From Lytechinus pictus (Eukaryota > Echinodermata > Echinoidea > Temnopleuroida > Toxopneustidae), in assembly GCF_037042905.1 (NCBI RefSeq), contig NC_087257.1, positions 23,101,001-23,165,000 on the forward strand: DNA of 64,000 nt, written 5' to 3'. The translations under genes and the position numbers were made by a program. Below the pieces are notes generated by a model that searched no databases, was not told where the DNA came from, and worked only from the letters and a program-made list of their open reading frames with translations. Of this stretch, positions 60,601 through 64,000 are shown one piece after another (position 1 is the first letter of the stretch; every line of letters starts with the position of its first letter).

Positions 60601-63600
60601 GTAAGTGCATGTCAGACCCAAAATTGCTCACAAACGTGATTTCATGTACAAAACCAATGCAAATTGTGTATTTAGCCAAAATTCATAAATGTATCATTAT
60701 TTCTACTTTTACTGATTGAATTTAATTAATTTTGCCTTGCTTATGATCAGAATTAAGTCTGGAACGATTTCCATTGAAAAAACAATAAAAAAACAAAAAG
60801 TAAAAAAAACAAGGAAATACATAAGAAATTCATAAAACAATAAAATACATAAGAAATTGATTTCCAAACTGAAGTTTTTTTTTATTGCGATTGTTAAGAA
60901 TGCTACAAAAAATATTTTAACCAAAAATTAGCATTCTAGGAGCTTTATTTAGTGAATTAGAGCAAAAAGTATGATTTATGCATAAATTAGCATAATTAAT
61001 TCATATAAAATAAAATCTCATTATTTTGGAAAATTTTACCATACAGCCTTGTAGATTACATCGCACACAACCAGCGTGCAAATTTTTGCGTCGCTCGAGC
61101 GATCAGCGGCCGAGATCTTAAGGGGGGGCCATAATGGCCCCCCCCCCCGGGAATGACAAGAATCAAAATACCCCAGGAGATTGAGGGTTAAAGGGGAAGT
61201 TCACCCTGACAAACATTTTATTGTAAAAATAGCAGAGAAAATAATAATAAATATTGGCGAAGGTTTTAGGTAAACGAATCAAACAATTAAAAAGTTATAA
61301 GAATTTAATTATATGATTTGTGACATCATATGTAAGCAGCTTTCCCACATATTATATGGTAAAAAATCAATGAAATGTCATTTTCTCAGAAAATTGAAAA
61401 TGACTTTTATTGCACCTTCTCGTTATGAACCATTAAAACAAACGAAATTTATGCATTTTAAATTACATAACATATGGGGCAGTTGCTCATTTAAGACGTC
61501 ACATATCAAAAACTTGAAATTCTAATAGCTTTCTTAATCTTTAATTGATTTTCCTCAAACCTTCACCAATGTTTTTTTTATTATCTTTTCTGCTATTTTT
61601 ACAACAAAGTTTTCGTCGGGGTGAACTTCCCCTTTAACAATGACGCTATTGATATCAATTTTTAAGGGCGCATTCTATACACTACATGTATATTAATATT
61701 ATATATTTTGATAATATACATGTAGGGCCACCAATTTCACTTTTTTAAAGTGATGTATTCTATTATCAACCAACCTATCAACATTAATGTTATGCTTACC
61801 TGGCAGTCCCTGTAAATATATGTATAGAGCCAGTCATGGACGACAATGTTCCATGTTCTGTAGTATGTGGAGTAATTCTTACATGTCCACCAGTCCTGTA
61901 GCAAGAGATATCCAACAATGTCATCCAGCCCACGAGTGGAAAATAAATAAATAGATAGATAAATAAAAAGAAAGAAAGAGAGAATGTAAAATGCATGAAG
62001 CCATAAACCAAGATCACTTAAATCACTTGACTGAATCTCTCAGCCACACAACCTGGGGTGACAGAGCCTTCTACAATGTACATCTCTGGACCAAAGCTGT
62101 GGAATAGCCTTCCCCAATTTATCAGGAGAGCAGAGACCCAATCAACTTTTGAGTCTTACCTGAAGACCTTTCTGTTCCCCACTCCAACATTATCGCAAGA
62201 ATAACTCAATTGTTTGAAGACACTGAAATTTGTGAGATATTTCCTATTTTTGAGCAAGCGCCATGAGCGCCTAGCTGAGGTGGATACCGGCGCTTTACTA
62301 GAACCCATCGTCATCATCATCACTTGAAGCAATTTCATAAACTTTGTTGTCATGTCAATTTTTTAATGTGTTCATTATTTTCCTTTCTTTGGGGGGGGGG
62401 GGGGTTGGTATGGAATTTTGACAATTTTGTCAAAAAAGATAGAAATATGAATTTTTGTTTGAAATCTTTCGATTGGATTAAAAGCCACATCTGTGCAAAG
62501 ATACAGTAGATCATAAGACATGAATTAAATTGGCTTTAAATAATGCCTTCATGACATACATGAGGGCCTGTAATTGCTGTGAATTTCAACTTCTGTTTCC
62601 ATATGACCCTTTAGGCCAGTACGATATTTCTTATCGAGATGTTTCTTTCATTTTCCACAAAATTTTCATCTAATTGGGTCGCAGATCATTAAATGGTCCC
62701 CACAAAATGATAGAAAAACAAACAAAAGTCCCTATCAGGAATGGCGTCACACACACACTGAAAAGCAAATCGAACCACTACATCATTATCTAATTAATTA
62801 GAAGCAAGATGAGATTACAGTGTTATTTATCTATCCAGATACCTTTGTATCGACATCACATACTATTTTAAGTGTAAAGGTAATTCTCTTGGATCTACAT
62901 ACAAAGTTCAGATGCAAAGTCAAGAGGCTTGTACCGAGTTGATCTGCAGTTCAAGGTCTCCTAGCACAAAGCAAAGTAATTGATTGTATTATGATTTGTA
63001 TAATTGATTGCATATAATTATCAATGCAATTTCTTGTTAAGATCATTCCAATAATCAATGATTATGCTTTGTGATACAAGGGCCTGTGAGTTTGAATGAG
63101 GCATGATTCTTAAAGAAAACGGTACTTCAATAACTGATCATGCCGCATTGATGTAGCTCTGACATTTTGTAATTAGTATTAGACAAATGAAAAAAAACAG
63201 TTAAAACTAGTCTTTGAAGTATAGCAACCCAAAATATCATAATTCAAAGGACAAGTCCACATTAACAAAAATTTCGTCAAAATCAGATGTCAAATAAGAA
63301 AGTTATGACATTTTTAAGTTTCGCTTAATTTCATAAAACAGTTATATGCACATCCTGGTCGGTATGCAAATGAGGAGACTGATGACGTCATCCACTCACT
63401 ATTCCTCTTTGTTAGTGAAACAACAACTAATTCCTCCCTGCACATGTGGAATTAGCATTGTTTAAAACTATATGGTTCAGTCAAGTCTGTCCTTATTCAA
63501 ATCTGTAAAAATGAAATATTGTATAATTCAAACAACAAAAACAAAAGAAATAGTGAGTGAGGGACATCATCGACTGTCTCATTTGCATGTCACTGAGTTG

Positions 63601-64000
63601 TGCATATCACTGTTTTGTGAAAATAAGCGAAATTTTCTTATTTTACATCCGACTTTGATGAAATTTTCAGCATTATGCTGATTTTTTTGGGTCTATTTAT
63701 TCAAATCAACATTTTTCTGGGATGGACTTGACCTTTAACTGCGTTCAATCTATGGGCTGGCCAGAATTGGCAGAAATCAGCCAGCACTGTTGAAGGTGGT
63801 CAATTGTAGGAACAACAATGTTAAGGCTCAAGAAGAGAGCAATGTCCCATATATACTAGTTGCAATTTGGAATTACCTTGTAAAACTGCCTGTCTGCAAA
63901 TCGTAGCATTTCGGCAAAGGCATTGAACCAGGAATGGAGTATTGCAAAGAAGGCAAGTAAAAGCATGAGTGTAGCCGGGAGCATGCATGTGAAGATTGCT
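57623..64000 (-). CDS. SOAT: Sterol O-acyltransferase (ACAT, MBOAT family), C-terminal exons
   Basis: Five exons are visible: 64000-63877 (partial at the window edge), 61895-61800, 59810-59678, 58757-58612 and 57676-57623 (TAG). The splice phases agree. The joined product reads ...[21 protein letters not shown] | [16 protein letters not shown]...VVHDWLY | ...[20 protein letters not shown] | ...[14 protein letters not shown]...[12 protein letters not shown] | [23 protein letters not shown] is the signature of the ACAT/DGAT branch. The His in FHEY is the MBOAT active-site His, and the hydrophobic segments are transmembrane helices in the ER. Sterol O-acyltransferase esterifies cholesterol with fatty acyl-CoA. 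C-terminal LYSxEWYA and PxSWxC fit SOAT better than DGAT1. No disruption is seen. The introns carry several mobile elements. Confidence 0.95.
57919..58136. mobile_element. MITE, 'GACATTTGCTCC' family, copy 2
   Basis: GGTTCCATGACATTTGCTCC pairs with GGAGCAAATGTTGTGTCA. The interior includes ACCCTAACTC-like C-rich phrases. It lies in the last intron of the sterol acyltransferase gene. Confidence 0.85.
58138..58440. repeat. (ATC)n microsatellite between two LINE-like tails
   Basis: An AATAAATTCAATTCAATTCA tail near 58211 leads into an ATC-rich tract (58250-58345). The tract is followed by 3' UTR-like sequence ending TAAATAAATAAATCAAATCA near 58430. Both tails resemble LINE 3' ends. Confidence 0.65.
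58848..59252. repeat. 39-bp minisatellite in a sterol acyltransferase intron
   Basis: About 11 units of ACTATGGAAAGCCATCAACA plus TCATAATTCTTTATTCA. A higher-order block starting ATTGAAAACCATCAACATC and ending at the next ATTCAACT occurs twice in succession (58999-59103 and 59104 onward), showing multi-unit duplication. Confidence 0.92.
60423..61152. mobile_element. Inverted-repeat element with poly-G/GGCCATAATGGCC ends
   Basis: Both ends read CCCGGGGG..., then GGCCATAATGGCCCCCC, inverted relative to each other. Sequence just inside is rich in CGCGATATATCCGCTGCGC and GCGTCGCTCGAGCGATC. The interior is AT-rich, and the ORF in it lacks recognisable domains. It lies in a sterol acyltransferase intron. 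Confidence 0.85.
61188..61640. mobile_element. MITE with TTAAAGGGGAAGTTCACCC ends
   Basis: Left GTTAAAGGGGAAGTTCACCC pairs with right GGGTGAACTTCCCCTTTAAC. About 450 bp. It ends 160 bp from the donor of the FYKDWW exon. Confidence 0.93.
62035..62335 (+). pseudogene. LINE 3' fragment with ATC tail
   Basis: On the plus strand, 62091 onward reads [20 protein letters not shown] then [10 protein letters not shown], the conserved C-terminus of CR1/Jockey-type reverse transcriptases, to a TAA near 62205. A 3' UTR with GCGCCTAGCTGAGGTGGATA and ACCGGCGCTTTACTAGA follows and ends in CATCATCATCA. It is 5'-truncated and a different family from the LINE at 32069. Confidence 0.85.
63247..63738. mobile_element. 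MITE with AAAGGACAAGTCCA ends
   Basis: AAAGGACAAGTCCACATTAAC pairs imperfectly with the right end GGATGGACTTGACCTTTA. The interior has AAATAAGAAAGTTATGACAT near the left and the matching complement near the right. It is the parent family of the fragment at 49850-49973. Confidence 0.87.

Overview
The window is animal nuclear DNA. It has split genes with GT-AG introns, AT-rich spacers, abundant miniature transposons, LINE tails, a tRNA-derived SINE and many simple repeats. The gene families and the repeat landscape (dense short inverted-repeat elements, foldback arrays, TACATGTA-rich spacers) suggest a marine invertebrate, most likely an echinoderm such as a sea urchin. That placement is inference; no species can be named from the sequence alone.

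Layout. (1) 72-3402, plus strand: the last three coding exons of a transposase-derived gene (Kolobok-like DDE core, nuclear localisation signal). Its final 20 codons and stop form the first unit of a 125-bp tandem array (3340-4218). (2) 8141-9689: a composite of nested terminal-inverted-repeat elements. (3) 12237-13821, minus strand: a two-exon gene for a soluble protein like the P2X7 receptor C-terminal domain. A possible short membrane-protein ORF and a perfect CRE site lie just upstream on the other strand. (4) 14489-14896: a foldback array flanked by 16-bp direct repeats. (5) 15673-17076: a hAT-type element with an exact 8-bp target duplication. (6) 17162-24379, minus strand: the first three coding exons of a polypeptide N-acetylgalactosaminyltransferase, with no later exon recognised downstream. 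(7) 31199-43938, minus strand: a complete BTB-BACK-Kelch gene of six exons (596 aa). Its introns hold a LINE reverse-transcriptase fragment, several mobile elements and a partial exon duplication. (8) 44171-56970: a gene-free, transposon-dense stretch (hAT, TTAA-flanked, SINE and many miniature elements). (9) 57623-64000, minus strand: the C-terminal exons of a sterol O-acyltransferase, running off the right edge.

The exons of the five genes were joined by reading splice sites and checking that phases and conserved family motifs continue across each junction. The genes are functionally unrelated: a domesticated or mobile transposase, a P2X7-C-like protein, Golgi O-glycosylation, a CUL3 adaptor and ER sterol esterification. 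Most of the remaining structure is repetitive DNA.
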